A stretch of 64,000 nucleotides of DNA from Lentzea californiensis (lineage in GTDB: Bacteria > Actinomycetota > Actinomycetes > Mycobacteriales > Pseudonocardiaceae): assembly GCF_024648825.1 (NCBI RefSeq), contig NZ_JANBBE010000002.1, forward strand, positions 496,001 to 560,000. The letters run 5' to 3'. Each line of letters starts with the position of its first letter. Positions within the stretch are counted from its first letter, which is position 1. Under the pieces are notes generated by a model. That model saw only the letters and a program-made list of their open reading frames with translations, was not told where the DNA came from and made no database searches. Shown here piece by piece: positions 1 through 8,566 of this stretch. A program made the translations under genes and the position numbers.

Positions 1-1
1 C

Positions 2-142
2 CAGGAGGTCGGGGATCGGGCGGGACTGTCCCGCGTGAGCGCCCGCCGCTACCTGGAGCACCTGGTGACGATCGGCAAGGCGGAGGTGCAGCCGCGGTAC
101 GGCATGGCGAACCGCCCGGCGCACGGTTACCGGCTGACCTGA
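2..142 (+). CDS. C-terminal end of a CitB/DcuR-type response regulator (5' truncated by the window)
   Basis: Only the last 46 codons are present, reading from base 2 to a TGA. The peptide has a helix-turn-helix core ([15 protein letters not shown]), then a basic wing ending in GYRLT. This is how the DNA-binding domains of CitB/DcuR-type response regulators end; these act with CitA/DcuS-type histidine kinases in carboxylate sensing. The receiver domain and any kinase would lie left of the window. The stop region overlaps by 16 bp the 3' end of the convergent monooxygenase gene. The family call rests on this short C-terminal piece. Confidence 0.6.
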   Translation, partial: QEVGDRAGLSRVSARRYLEHLVTIGKAEVQPRYGMANRPAHGYRLT

Positions 143-1269
143 GCGTCCCAGTCGATGCGGTGGTTCTGGTCACGCGTGAACGCTTTCCTGCCCACGGTCT
201 TCATCACGAGCGGCATGAGCAGCCGGGTGATGGGGCCGATGCCGCGCTTGTTGCTGTTGGTACGCGCTGCGCGTGCTGCGATGCCTTCGACGCGGGGGCG
301 TCGCAGCTGCTCGTAGGTGGCGAACGCCGTTGGGATGTCACGGATGTCGCGCAGGCAGCGCGCCAGCTGCACGGCGGACTCGGCGGCCAGTGAGGCGCCC
401 TGGCCGGAGCTGGAGCTGGGCGCGTGGGCGGAGTCACCGACGAGCACCATGCGGTCGCGGTGCCAGCGAGGAACGCTGGGCATCATCTCCAGCGGGCCGA
501 CGCCGATCAGGGTGTCGCTGTGCGCCAGCAGCCGCTTCGCCGGCATGTCGTCACCGTAGGCCTCGCGCAGCCGTGCCAGCCAGGTCTCGGTGGGGATCTC
601 GGCCATCTCGGCCGCCGTCATCGGTTCCGGGACGGCGAGGTTGTTGAACCACGCGATGGTGCCGTCCGGCTGTGCCCAGTAGCCGAGGAACGAGCTGCCG
701 AAGACGAAGTACATGGTCTCCGGATCGCCGTGCACGCCGCTTTGTGAGGCGTACGAACCGAATCCGAGCAGACCGGCGTACTCGGGCCCCGGGGCGGCCG
801 GGTCGATGATCGTGCGGACCGCCGAACGGATGCCGTCGGCGCCCACCAGCAGGTCTCCCGATTCGGTGCTGCCGTCCGCGAACGTCGCCGTGACACCGTT
901 GTCGTGCGTTTCCACGTCGACCAGGCGCTTGCCGTGCTCGACCTTGATCCGTTGTGCCGTCGTGAGATCTCTCAGTCTGCGGTAGAGATCGGCCCGCCAC
1001 ACCACCCGGCTCGGGTCGCCCTCGACCCTGCCGAGCTCGCGGCCTCTGTTGTCCGCCAGGACCATGCGGCGGACGGGCTCGCCGAAATCGGTTTCCAGGC
1101 CGACGATCCGCAATGCCGCCAAGCCGTTCGGCGCCACGTTGAGGACTCCGCCGACGCCGTCCGCCGCGGCGTCGTACGCCTCGAACACGGCCGCTTCGAT
1201 GCCGGCCTTCTTGAGTGCCAGGGCCGTGACGGGGCCTGCTATGCCGCCTCCGATGACTAACGCTTTCAT
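127..1269 (-). CDS. FAD-dependent aromatic-type monooxygenase
   Basis: A protein of 380 residues with the class A flavoprotein monooxygenase layout. It has an N-terminal Rossmann motif ([15 protein letters not shown]), the DG motif [10 protein letters not shown] near residue 155, and the GD motif [19 protein letters not shown] near residue 280, which binds the FAD ribityl chain. Such enzymes hydroxylate small aromatics, polyketides or antibiotics using NAD(P)H and O2; the substrate cannot be read from sequence. I start it at the ATG at 1269 because that codon overlaps the TGA of the upstream padR gene (ATGA), giving translational coupling, and because the Rossmann fold begins at residue 3. 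It is probably induced through that PadR repressor, perhaps as a detoxification pair. Confidence 0.88.
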   Translation of the reverse strand: MKALVIGGGIAGPVTALALKKAGIEAAVFEAYDAAADGVGGVLNVAPNGLAALRIVGLETDFGEPVRRMVLADNRGRELGRVEGDPSRVVWRADLYRRLRDLTTAQRIKVEHGKRLVDVETHDNGVTATFADGSTESGDLLVGADGIRSAVRTIIDPAAPGPEYAGLLGFGSYASQSGVHGDPETMYFVFGSSFLGYWAQPDGTIAWFNNLAVPEPMTAAEMAEIPTETWLARLREAYGDDMPAKRLLAHSDTLIGVGPLEMMPSVPRWHRDRMVLVGDSAHAPSSSSGQGASLAAESAVQLARCLRDIRDIPTAFATYEQLRRPRVEGIAARAARTNSNKRGIGPITRLLMPLVMKTVGRKAFTRDQNHRIDWDAQVSR

Positions 1270-1856
1270 CGTTCCCTCCCGAAGATTTCGCGCCAGGTCT
1301 GCTGGTACTCGGCTTTCGCCAGTTCCGTCGTGAGCTTCTGGACGAGCCGCAGTTCGGCCTCCAGCAACGACATCCGGTACTCCTCCTCGACGAGGAAGAT
1401 CCACTGGACGCCGTCGGCCGTCGCCTTGCCGACCATCCCGCGCGTCTCGTCGAGGTCCTTCGCCAGCGCGCCGGCCCGGGCCTCCAGCAACTCCACGGCC
1501 TCCACCGGGTCGAGCACGGAGATGAGCGACAGCGCCACGCCGAACTGCGGGTACTCGTGCACCGGGTCGCGGACGAGCTCGCGCATCCAGTCGTGCAGTT
1601 CGGCACGGCCGGCGTCGGTCAGCGCGTAGATCGTGCGTTCCGGCCGTTGCGTGTCCTTGACGGTCTCCTGCTCGGTGACGAAGCCGGCTTTCCGCAGCTG
1701 CTCGACGACCATGTACAGCGAGCCGCGGTTGAACTTGATGTTGCGGTCCTTGCCCGTGTCCTTGAGCTGTTTGCCCAGCTCGTAGGGGTGCATGGGGCCC
1801 ATAACGAGATGTGCCAGCACCGCCAGCGCTAGCGGGTTCGACACCTTGCGCCGCAT
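1266..1856 (-). CDS. PadR-family transcriptional repressor
   Basis: A 196-residue protein with the PadR winged helix at the N-terminus (LALAVLAHLVMGPMHPYELG, then RGSLYMVVEQLRKAGFV and a wing through ERTIYALTDAG). A C-terminal helical dimerisation region (PadR_C-like, about residues 95-190) follows. PadR proteins usually repress neighbouring enzyme or efflux genes and lift off when a phenolic or drug ligand binds. It is first in a two-gene operon with the FAD monooxygenase, coupled by a 4-bp overlap. Two palindromic sites lie directly upstream (1867-1882 and 1895-1910), so autoregulation is likely. The ligand is unknown. Confidence 0.9.
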   Translation of the reverse strand: MRRKVSNPLALAVLAHLVMGPMHPYELGKQLKDTGKDRNIKFNRGSLYMVVEQLRKAGFVTEQETVKDTQRPERTIYALTDAGRAELHDWMRELVRDPVHEYPQFGVALSLISVLDPVEAVELLEARAGALAKDLDETRGMVGKATADGVQWIFLVEEEYRMSLLEAELRLVQKLTTELAKAEYQQTWREIFGRER

Positions 1857-1866
1857 GCGTCCTCCT

Positions 1867-1910
1867 TGGTTGATATCGACTATCCGGGTCTAACTAGTTG
1901 ATGTCAACTA
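1867..1910 (-). promoter_or_regulatory. Two-copy PadR operator
   Basis: Two related 16-bp near-palindromes precede the padR start. TAGTTGATGTCAACTA is at 1895-1910 (arms TAGTTGA/TCAACTA), and TGGTTGATATCGACTA is at 1867-1882. They are 28 bp apart centre to centre and share GTTGAT-TC-ACTATC as a direct repeat. Their size and position fit autorepression by the adjacent PadR protein. The assignment is inferred from position and symmetry. Confidence 0.65.
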
Positions 1911-1982
1911 TCTGCTGTGGACCGCCGCTCCGCTTGTGGAGGTTTCGGCGGAAGATCCACGACCCGTGACAGGATCGGTCGC

Positions 1983-2093
1983 ATGAGATCTGGGGGCAGA
2001 ATTCTGGTCTTGGTCCCGGCCGCGCGGCAGCGCTCGATCCTCATCGACCTGGGAAACGGGCGGATGGGCGTCCAGGCCTGGCACCGACCGTGA
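1983..2093 (+). CDS. Candidate 36-residue leader ORF before the acetyltransferase
   Basis: An ATG at 1983 opens 36 codons ending at a TGA (2091-2093) that overlaps the GTG start of the acetyltransferase as GTGA. An AGGA lies 8 bases before the ATG. The peptide (begins MRSGGRILVLVP, ends QAWHRP) resembles no family I know. The overlap would suit translational coupling, and the acetyltransferase itself has no obvious ribosome binding site. It may equally be a chance ORF in GC-rich DNA. Confidence 0.25.
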   Translation: MRSGGRILVLVPAARQRSILIDLGNGRMGVQAWHRP

Positions 2094-2581
2094 CCCAGCT
2101 CAGGCGCGCGACCCCGGACGACGCCGCCGCGGTGGCCCGGATCTGGTACCCGGGCTGGTGCGACGCACACCTCGGCAACGTCCCGCAGCAGCTCGTTGAC
2201 GCACGGCCGGAGGAGACCTTCGAGCCACGCGCGCTGGAGCACGCCGGCCAGACCACGGTCGCGATCATCAACGGCGAGGTCGCCGGGTTCGTGATGGTCG
2301 TCGAGGACGAGGTCGAACAGGTCTACGTCTCGGCAGACCACCGCGGATCCGGTGTGGCGCAGGCCCTTCTGGCCGCCGCCGAACAGGAGGTGGCGGCGAA
2401 CGGGCACTCCCGCGCGTGGCTCGCGGTCGTCACCGGGAACTCGCGGGCCCGCCGTTTCTACGAGCGGCAGGGCTGGGCCGACGAAGGCCTGTTCGACCAC
2501 CGGGCGCCGCACCCGGACGGGCCGATCCCGGTTCCGGCTCACCGCTACACCAAGCCCGTGCGGGAAAATCCAGTTTCCTGA
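2090..2581 (+). CDS. GNAT-family N-acetyltransferase
   Basis: A 163-residue single-domain acetyltransferase. Motif A, which binds the acetyl-CoA pyrophosphate, is visible as VYVSADHRGSGVAQALLAAA (about residues 80-99). It is followed by the usual SRARRFYERQGW element of motif B. The N-terminal segment RRATPDDAAAVARIW is typical of GNAT helix 1. Substrates range from amino acids to drugs and protein N-termini; nothing here fixes one. GTG is the likely start because it overlaps the stop of a short upstream ORF and places the fold at residue 5. It is transcribed divergently from padR. Confidence 0.88.
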   Translation: MTQLRRATPDDAAAVARIWYPGWCDAHLGNVPQQLVDARPEETFEPRALEHAGQTTVAIINGEVAGFVMVVEDEVEQVYVSADHRGSGVAQALLAAAEQEVAANGHSRAWLAVVTGNSRARRFYERQGWADEGLFDHRAPHPDGPIPVPAHRYTKPVRENPVS

Positions 2582-2648
2582 CCTGATGCCATCGTGTCGG
2601 GTTCGTTAATTCTTGTCGTGGCTTTGTTCTTCCGTGTTCTCATGGCGT

Positions 2649-2672
2649 CATGTCGACCGCCGCCCTCCTGAG
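2649..2672 (+). repeat. 24-bp exact direct repeat over the first lysE start codon (copy 1)
   Basis: The 24 bases from one base before the ATG of the first LysE gene recur exactly at 3277-3300, over the start of the second LysE gene. The identity fits duplication of the whole gene, with the start region conserved or converted. Confidence 0.9.
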
Positions 2673-3258
2673 TTTCACGTTCGTCGCGCTGCTGACGGTC
2701 ATCACGCCGGGCCTCGAGACCCTGCTGGTGCTGCGCACGGCGCTGCTGGTCGGCCGTCGCACGGCCATGGGCGTCGTGGTGGGCAGCACGCTGGGCTGCC
2801 TGGTGTGGGCGGTCGCGGGCCTGGTCGGCCTGACGGCGTTGCTGCAGGCGTCCGAACTGGCCTACGACGTCGTGCGCTGGCTCGGCGCGGGGTATCTGGT
2901 CTACCTCGGCGTCAAGGCGCTGTGGCAGTCCAGGCGTCCCGCCGAGATCGACGAACCCGCGCCCGTGCCGTCGGTGCGCGCGGCCGTCCGGGTCGGACTG
3001 CTGACGAACCTGCTCAACCCGAAGCCGGGCGTCTTCTACATCTCGCTGCTGCCGCAGTTCCTGCCGGTCGGCCAGCCCGCGTGGGGCGCGGTGCTGGTGG
3101 CGATCCACCTCGGCATCGGCCTGGTGTGGTTCCCGATCCTGATCACCGCGGCCGGCCGGGCACGTGCTTTCCTGCTGCGGCAACGGCTTCTGCTGGACCG
3201 GTTGTCCGCTTCAGCGCTGATCGCGTTCGGCTTGAAAACGGCGGCGGACGCGCGCTGA
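2650..3258 (+). CDS. LysE-family amino-acid exporter, copy 1
   Basis: A 202-residue membrane protein of the LysE/RhtB family, which exports amino acids such as lysine, threonine or homoserine lactone in antiport with protons. It has about six hydrophobic segments and the family's N-terminal PGLETLLVLRTALLVGRR region, matching the usual P-G-P loop plus basic cluster. The conserved central LLTNLLNPKPGVFY motif lies near residues 118-131. The length is normal for the family. A near-identical paralog starts 19 bp after its stop. The substrate is not predictable. No regulator of the LysG type is adjacent. Confidence 0.9.
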   Translation: MSTAALLSFTFVALLTVITPGLETLLVLRTALLVGRRTAMGVVVGSTLGCLVWAVAGLVGLTALLQASELAYDVVRWLGAGYLVYLGVKALWQSRRPAEIDEPAPVPSVRAAVRVGLLTNLLNPKPGVFYISLLPQFLPVGQPAWGAVLVAIHLGIGLVWFPILITAAGRARAFLLRQRLLLDRLSASALIAFGLKTAADAR

Positions 3259-3276
3259 CGTGTGATGTGATGTCCG

Positions 3277-3300
3277 CATGTCGACCGCCGCCCTCCTGAG
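3277..3300 (+). repeat. 24-bp exact direct repeat over the second lysE start codon (copy 2)
   Basis: This is the second copy of the 24-base identity described at 2649-2672. It covers the ATG and the first eight codons of the second LysE gene. Confidence 0.9.
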
Positions 3301-3886
3301 CTTCTCCCTCGTCGCGCTGCTCACCGTCCTGACGCCCGGCCTGGACACGGTGATGGTGTTGCGCACGGCGTTGCTGAGCGGCAAGCGCGCGGCGATGGGC
3401 GTGGTCCTCGGCATCACCCTCGGCTGCCTGGTCTGGGCGGTGGCGAGCCTCGCGGGTCTCACCGCACTGCTGCAGGCGTCCGCGCTGGCCTACGACGTAG
3501 TCCGCTGGCTCGGGGCCGCCTACCTGATCTACCTGGGCGCCAAGGCCCTGTGGAACTCCCGCAAGGCCGTGTCCCTCGACGACTCCCGTCCGGTGCCGGG
3601 TGCGGGAGCGTCGTTGCGCGTCGGACTGCTGACGAACCTGCTCAACCCCAAGGTCGGCGTCTTCTACCTGTCGCTGCTGCCGCAGTTCATGCCCGCCGGT
3701 GAACCCGCGTGGGGCGCCGCACTCGTCGCCATCCACCTCGGACTGGGCCTGGTGTGGCTGCCGGTCCTGATCGCGGTGGCCGGTCGCGCGCGTGCTTTCC
3801 TGTTGCGCCAGCGGGTTCTGCTGGACCGGCTGACAGCGTCCGTGTTCGTCGCGCTGGGACTGAAGCTGGCGTTCGACGCGCGCTAA
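3278..3886 (+). CDS. LysE-family amino-acid exporter, copy 2
   Basis: A 202-residue LysE/RhtB-family exporter that aligns with the preceding gene without gaps. By my count 152 of 202 residues are identical (about 75%). Hydrophobic segments and the NLLNPKVGVFY motif are in the same places; most changes are conservative or fall in the variable hydrophilic loop around residues 95-113. The pair is a local tandem duplication. The two products could have different substrates or form a hetero-oligomer. Its stop overlaps by 3 bp the end of the convergent LuxR-type regulator. Confidence 0.9.
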   Translation: MSTAALLSFSLVALLTVLTPGLDTVMVLRTALLSGKRAAMGVVLGITLGCLVWAVASLAGLTALLQASALAYDVVRWLGAAYLIYLGAKALWNSRKAVSLDDSRPVPGAGASLRVGLLTNLLNPKVGVFYLSLLPQFMPAGEPAWGAALVAIHLGLGLVWLPVLIAVAGRARAFLLRQRVLLDRLTASVFVALGLKLAFDAR

Positions 3887-6072
3887 CGCTCCCCGGTGAC
3901 CGAGCGGTGCCACGCCGCGAGCGCGACCCTGCTCGGCAGGCCGAGCTTCACCCGGATGTTGACCACGTGCCGGTCCGCGGTGCGCGGCGAGATGAACAGC
4001 CGCGTGCCGATCTGCTTCGACGTGAACCCGTCCGCGACCAGCCCGGCGATGGTGAACTCCTGCCGGGTCAGGCCGCCGGGCAGCAACGGCTTCGCCGGTC
4101 GGCGTTCGGAGTCCGGCACCGGTTCGAGCGCGAACACCATCGCCTGCTCGGGGCGCAGGTCGGCGCCGAGCGTCGAGATCACCTGGTAGTCGTCACCGAG
4201 CGAGCGGCGGACGGTCCGGTCGGCCCGGTCCAGCAGCCGGTGGAACGGGCTCATGCCGGCGAACGAGATCCGCGAGATCCGTTCCAGTGACCGCAGCGCG
4301 CCGAGCAGCCGTGCCGCGCGGTCGAAGGCTCCGAGCTCGGCGCACGTGCAGGCGAGCAGCCACAGGCTGAACGGCGCACCCCACGTGTCGCCGAGCGTCA
4401 GCTGGATGCGCAACGCCTCGATCACCAGCGGATGCACCTGTGCCGGGTCGCCGTGCAGCAGTTCGTAGAGGCCGCGATGCCACAACCCCCAGGCGTGCGA
4501 CCAGTTCACGCCGTTGCTCTCGGCCTGCCTGGCGAGCGCTGTCGTGGCCTTGTCCGCGGCTTCGGCGTCCAGCAGGAAGCACGACGCCATCGCGTGCATC
4601 AACTCGGTGACGTAGGTGTCGCCCGGCGACGCGTACTGACGGCACAGCTCCACAACGTGTGCGTACAACGGCACACAGTCCGGTGAACTCTCCACGAAGA
4701 AGAGGTGTGTGGCTTCGGCCAAAACCAGGTGCACGTCGGTGATCGGCAGCCGCGGCAACGCACGTGCCTCGCTCATCAACGGGAATGCCACCGCCGAATC
4801 GCCACGCACCTGCGCCATGTACGCGCTGTGCGCCAGCAACGACGTCCGCAGCGGTGCCTCGGTGATCACCTCGCGGGCGGCGACGAGCATGTCCCACGCC
4901 TCCCCGAGCATCCCAGCGAACGAGGTGAAGCGCGCCCGCTGCACGTTCATCGCCACGACGGCGCCGGCCTCGGCGAGGCCGGGTGTCCGGAGCGCGTGCC
5001 CGACGGCCGCGCGGACGTTCGGCCACTCCTCCCACAGCCGGCCCGTCCACAACGCTTCGCCCGGCGAGAACCACGAGCCAGCGGCCTCGTCCACGAACAC
5101 GCTGTAGTGCACGGCGTGGCGGTGCAACGGCTCGTCCGCATCCGCCAGCAGACGGGCACCGAACTGCGACACGGCGCCCAGTAATCGATAACGGGTCTCA
5201 CCGGTGACTGGGCTCTTCGCCGTCGCCACGATCGCCCGGAGAACCAACGCGGACAACGGTTTCAACACGCCCGCATCCGCCACCGCCTCAGCGGCTGCGA
5301 GATCGAAGTCCGCGGGGAACACCGACAACTGCGCCCACAACCGCCGTTCCTCGTCCGTGCACTGCTGCGCCGCCCACTCGAGCACCTGCTCCAGAGAGGC
5401 GGGCCGCTGTGGCACCTCGGAAAGCACCACGCCGGCCGGTAGTGCGGCCAGGAGTTCGATCGCGAGCGGCAGCCCTTCGACCGCCTGGCACAGCGTCGCG
5501 ACGTCAGCTGAGTCAGGCGGCACCTCCGCCCGGTCCAGGAACAGCTCCACCGCGTCGTCCACGCCCAGCGGCGGAATCCGCAGCAGGTGCTCTCCGTAGA
5601 CGCCGAGCGCCTCCCGCGAGGTCGCGAGGATCGTCAGCCCCTCGCAGTCGTGCAACAGGTGGTGCGTTAGATGCCGGACCGCCTCCAGCAGGTGCTCGCA
5701 GCCGTCGAGCACGAGCAACAAGTGCTTGTCGTGCAACGACTCCACCAGCCGCTTGAGCCCGGGCTCCGGTGAGTTGTCGACGATCCGCAGCTCGGCCGCG
5801 ACGGTGCGGGACAGCGCCGCCGGGTCCCGGAGATCCGCGAGCCGCACCCGCCACACCCCGTGCTGGAACGCCCCCGCCCGAGCCAGCGCGCGCCCCGCCT
5901 CCACGGCGACCCGGGTCTTGCCCGCACCGCCTGTGCCCACCAGCGTGACCAGCCGCGACCGGCGCAGGAGTGCCTCGGTTTCGGCGAGCACCGCCCGGCG
6001 GCCGATGAACGTCGTGGTCTGGGGAGGCAGATCGCCCCGCACGGTCATCGGCGCATCTTCGCCTAGTGGCAC
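3883..6072 (-). CDS. Large ATP-binding transcriptional regulator with C-terminal LuxR helix-turn-helix
   Basis: A 729-residue regulator. Residues about 20-250 form an AAA/NB-ARC-like ATPase with Walker A GTGGAGKT (46-53) and Walker B LLLVLDGCEHLLEA (about 118-131). A long helical, TPR-like middle follows. The end is a LuxR/NarL helix-turn-helix: GGLTRQEFTIAGLVADGF, then SKQIGTRLFISPRTADRHV. Proteins of this kind are ATP- or ligand-gated activators, often of secondary metabolism or stress genes. I use the GTG at 6072. An ATG at 6048 preceded by AGGCGAAG is an equally good start and would remove eight residues. The targets are unknown; the divergent side holds only 40 bp before another gene's end. 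Confidence 0.87.
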   Translation of the reverse strand: MPLGEDAPMTVRGDLPPQTTTFIGRRAVLAETEALLRRSRLVTLVGTGGAGKTRVAVEAGRALARAGAFQHGVWRVRLADLRDPAALSRTVAAELRIVDNSPEPGLKRLVESLHDKHLLLVLDGCEHLLEAVRHLTHHLLHDCEGLTILATSREALGVYGEHLLRIPPLGVDDAVELFLDRAEVPPDSADVATLCQAVEGLPLAIELLAALPAGVVLSEVPQRPASLEQVLEWAAQQCTDEERRLWAQLSVFPADFDLAAAEAVADAGVLKPLSALVLRAIVATAKSPVTGETRYRLLGAVSQFGARLLADADEPLHRHAVHYSVFVDEAAGSWFSPGEALWTGRLWEEWPNVRAAVGHALRTPGLAEAGAVVAMNVQRARFTSFAGMLGEAWDMLVAAREVITEAPLRTSLLAHSAYMAQVRGDSAVAFPLMSEARALPRLPITDVHLVLAEATHLFFVESSPDCVPLYAHVVELCRQYASPGDTYVTELMHAMASCFLLDAEAADKATTALARQAESNGVNWSHAWGLWHRGLYELLHGDPAQVHPLVIEALRIQLTLGDTWGAPFSLWLLACTCAELGAFDRAARLLGALRSLERISRISFAGMSPFHRLLDRADRTVRRSLGDDYQVISTLGADLRPEQAMVFALEPVPDSERRPAKPLLPGGLTRQEFTIAGLVADGFTSKQIGTRLFISPRTADRHVVNIRVKLGLPSRVALAAWHRSVTGER

Positions 6073-6112
6073 CGAAGTGGGATGACGAGCATCACTCCTC
6101 CACCCTTTCGGA

Positions 6113-8566
6113 CTAGCGAGTTCGACCAGGCGTGGTGGTCACGCGTTCCCGCGTCCGAATGATCATCTTGGTCGCGAGCCGAAGCCCCTGCCGCGCGTTG
6201 AGGTGCGGGAGGTACGCGCGGCTCACCGCGTTCGCGATGCGCGGCAGTGCCGCCGAGTCCGGGTACGCCATGAACATCGGCTGGTAGGTCGGCTGGAACT
6301 TCGCCTTGAACGCGAACAGCGAGCGGAACCCGTACACCGGTTCCAGCACCTGCCCGGTGAAGTCCAGGACGCGCTGCAACGCCCGCGGCCGTTCCCCGCG
6401 GTCCAGCCGCGCGAGCGGTGCCCCGGACAGGCTCAGGAACCGCGCTCCCTCGGCTTGGAGTTGTTGTGCCGCCGAGGCGATCAGGAACTCCATCGAGCCG
6501 CGGAAGCCGTGCGAGCGGCGGCGCATGAAGTCGAGCGTCCACCCGACGACCTCGCCGTCGGCGTACACCGGCAGCCAGCTCGTGATGCCGTGCACGGTCC
6601 GGTCGCCGTCCACCGCCAGCAGGCAGCGGACCCCGTCACCTGTCAGCTCCTCCAACCCTCCCAGCGTGAAACCCATTTCCGGCAGGCCCTTGTCCGCCAC
6701 CCACTCCGCCGAGATCGAGCGGATCTGGTCCGTGATCGCGTACGGCGCGTCGGCGTACGTGCACCACTCGGCGGTGATCCCGGCCTTGGCGGCCTTGTTC
6801 AACGCCGTGCGCACGTCCTGCCACTTCTTGCCGGTGAAGCTCAGCTCGTCGAGCTCGATCATCGTGTCCTCGGCGACCTGCACCGTCGACCAGCCGAGCT
6901 CCTCCACCGCGGCCCGCGTCTCCGCGCCCACGCTGTAGAGACAGGGCGTCCAGCCGTTGCGCGCGCAGAACTCCGCGAACCCGCGCACGGCGTCCACCCT
7001 CGCCGGGCCGATCGGATCGCCGACCGTCAGCGCGATGGTCGCCACCACGCGGTACGCGATGGCCGTCTCCCCGTCCGGCGTGAACCAGTACTGGTTGCCG
7101 CGCCACGTCGTCATGTACGACAACGACGAACCGCCGTAGCGGCGCATCAGTTCACGGGCGTGCGCTGCCTCCTTCTCGCACGACGACGGCCACGTCCGCC
7201 ACGACGCCATCAGCAACCCGGCCAGCACGATCAGCCAGAACACCACACCGGTGTACTCGAACAGCAGCGCGCCGACGAACCCCTCGGCGGAGAACCGCAG
7301 CGGCACCAGGTCGAGGTAACCCGGCGGCAGGAACCGCGTCGGCAGGTCCGCGAGCAGCGCACCGAACCCGGGCTCCGGCGTGAACTGGTCGCGGACCAGG
7401 TACCCGCCGAAGACGTACAGCGCCGACAGCGACGCGACGCTGATCGCCGTGAACCGCCAGAACCTCACGACGGCATGCCGAGGAAGACGCACGTCGAAAT
7501 GCCTGCGCGTCAACAACAACACCACGGTGATCGCAAGCGGTGCCAGCATCGGCACACCGAACGAGACCGCCAGCTCCAGCACGCTCGCGTCCGGGAACTG
7601 CGCGACGTACACGACGTACGAACCGATGAACGCCGCGAACGCCACGTTGAACACGAGCGCAGTCCGCCACGCGAACCGCCGTCCGCGTCGCAGCCCTTCC
7701 GCCAGCACGAGCAGCAGCAACGCCGGCAGCAATGACATCACGAGCGCGGGGAACCGGCCGTACGACAGCTGGACCAGCATCGTCCGGCACAGCTCGACCG
7801 CGTCCGAGGAGCAGAACGCGTCGACGTCCTCCTGCGACGGCTGAGCGACCGCCACGACGTCCGCGAACCACCACAGCGGCCCGTTCGGGTACGGCGACAT
7901 CATCGACACCACCGGCCCGAGTGCCGACGCCGCGAGCAGCAACGCCACCAGCACCCGCGTCTCCTGCAGCGAACGCGCCTTGTGCACCGGCCCGCTCCTG
8001 AGGAACAGCGCTCCCACCACCAGCCCGGCCACGCCACCGGACAGTCGCAGGAGGTCTTCCAGCCAACCCGAGTACAGGGTGAGGACCAGCACCGACAAGA
8101 TCATCATCAACCGGACGCGACGCCTCCACAGCGGTGGCATCCGGAACGTCAGGGCGAGCGCCAGCCCGACCCCGCCGATGGACGGCCCCGCCGCCGGCTC
8201 GCCCACGAGTGACTCGAGCCAGCCCCAGTGCAGGTCGCCGCCGACCAGCACCAGGCCGAGCCCCAGGAACGAGCCGAGCACGTGCGTGGCCAGGAAGATC
8301 GCCGCGGTCCGCAGCGCGCCGAACTCGCGCTCCGCCAGCGGTCCGGTGACGGCGAGCAGCACGGTGGTCGCGACGTAGCCCAGCAGGTCCATCGACCACA
8401 GCGCCGAGGTGAGCACCGTCCACCACGGACTCCCGGTGCCGAACCCGGTCCGCGCGAGCAGTTCGTCGCTCGCGCCGCCGATCGCCCCGGTCAACGCCCC
8501 GGCCGTCCAGAAGACGATGAGGAACGCGCACGTCAGAGGTGCGGTGCGGAACAGCCGGGCGATCAT
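6113..8566 (-). CDS. Lysyl-phosphatidylglycerol-synthase-like protein (DUF2156) with rhomboid-like N-terminal membrane domain
   Basis: An 817-residue protein. About 12 hydrophobic segments fill residues 1-480; a soluble GNAT-like DUF2156 domain (about 490-800; e.g. LPVYADGEVVGWTLDFMRRR) closes it. That domain is the catalytic part of MprF/LysX enzymes, which move lysine from lysyl-tRNA to phosphatidylglycerol and give resistance to cationic peptides. The first 200 residues look like a rhomboid fold (an ALWSMDLLGYVATTVLL membrane segment, then GPLAEREFG). Where an active protease has GxSG it reads GPSIGG, and the last helix reads SGGVAGLVVG with no histidine, so protease activity looks lost. 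The start is the ATG overlapping the esterase stop (ATGA). Confidence 0.82.
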   Translation of the reverse strand: MIARLFRTAPLTCAFLIVFWTAGALTGAIGGASDELLARTGFGTGSPWWTVLTSALWSMDLLGYVATTVLLAVTGPLAEREFGALRTAAIFLATHVLGSFLGLGLVLVGGDLHWGWLESLVGEPAAGPSIGGVGLALALTFRMPPLWRRRVRLMMILSVLVLTLYSGWLEDLLRLSGGVAGLVVGALFLRSGPVHKARSLQETRVLVALLLAASALGPVVSMMSPYPNGPLWWFADVVAVAQPSQEDVDAFCSSDAVELCRTMLVQLSYGRFPALVMSLLPALLLLVLAEGLRRGRRFAWRTALVFNVAFAAFIGSYVVYVAQFPDASVLELAVSFGVPMLAPLAITVVLLLTRRHFDVRLPRHAVVRFWRFTAISVASLSALYVFGGYLVRDQFTPEPGFGALLADLPTRFLPPGYLDLVPLRFSAEGFVGALLFEYTGVVFWLIVLAGLLMASWRTWPSSCEKEAAHARELMRRYGGSSLSYMTTWRGNQYWFTPDGETAIAYRVVATIALTVGDPIGPARVDAVRGFAEFCARNGWTPCLYSVGAETRAAVEELGWSTVQVAEDTMIELDELSFTGKKWQDVRTALNKAAKAGITAEWCTYADAPYAITDQIRSISAEWVADKGLPEMGFTLGGLEELTGDGVRCLLAVDGDRTVHGITSWLPVYADGEVVGWTLDFMRRRSHGFRGSMEFLIASAAQQLQAEGARFLSLSGAPLARLDRGERPRALQRVLDFTGQVLEPVYGFRSLFAFKAKFQPTYQPMFMAYPDSAALPRIANAVSRAYLPHLNARQGLRLATKMIIRTRERVTTTPGRTR

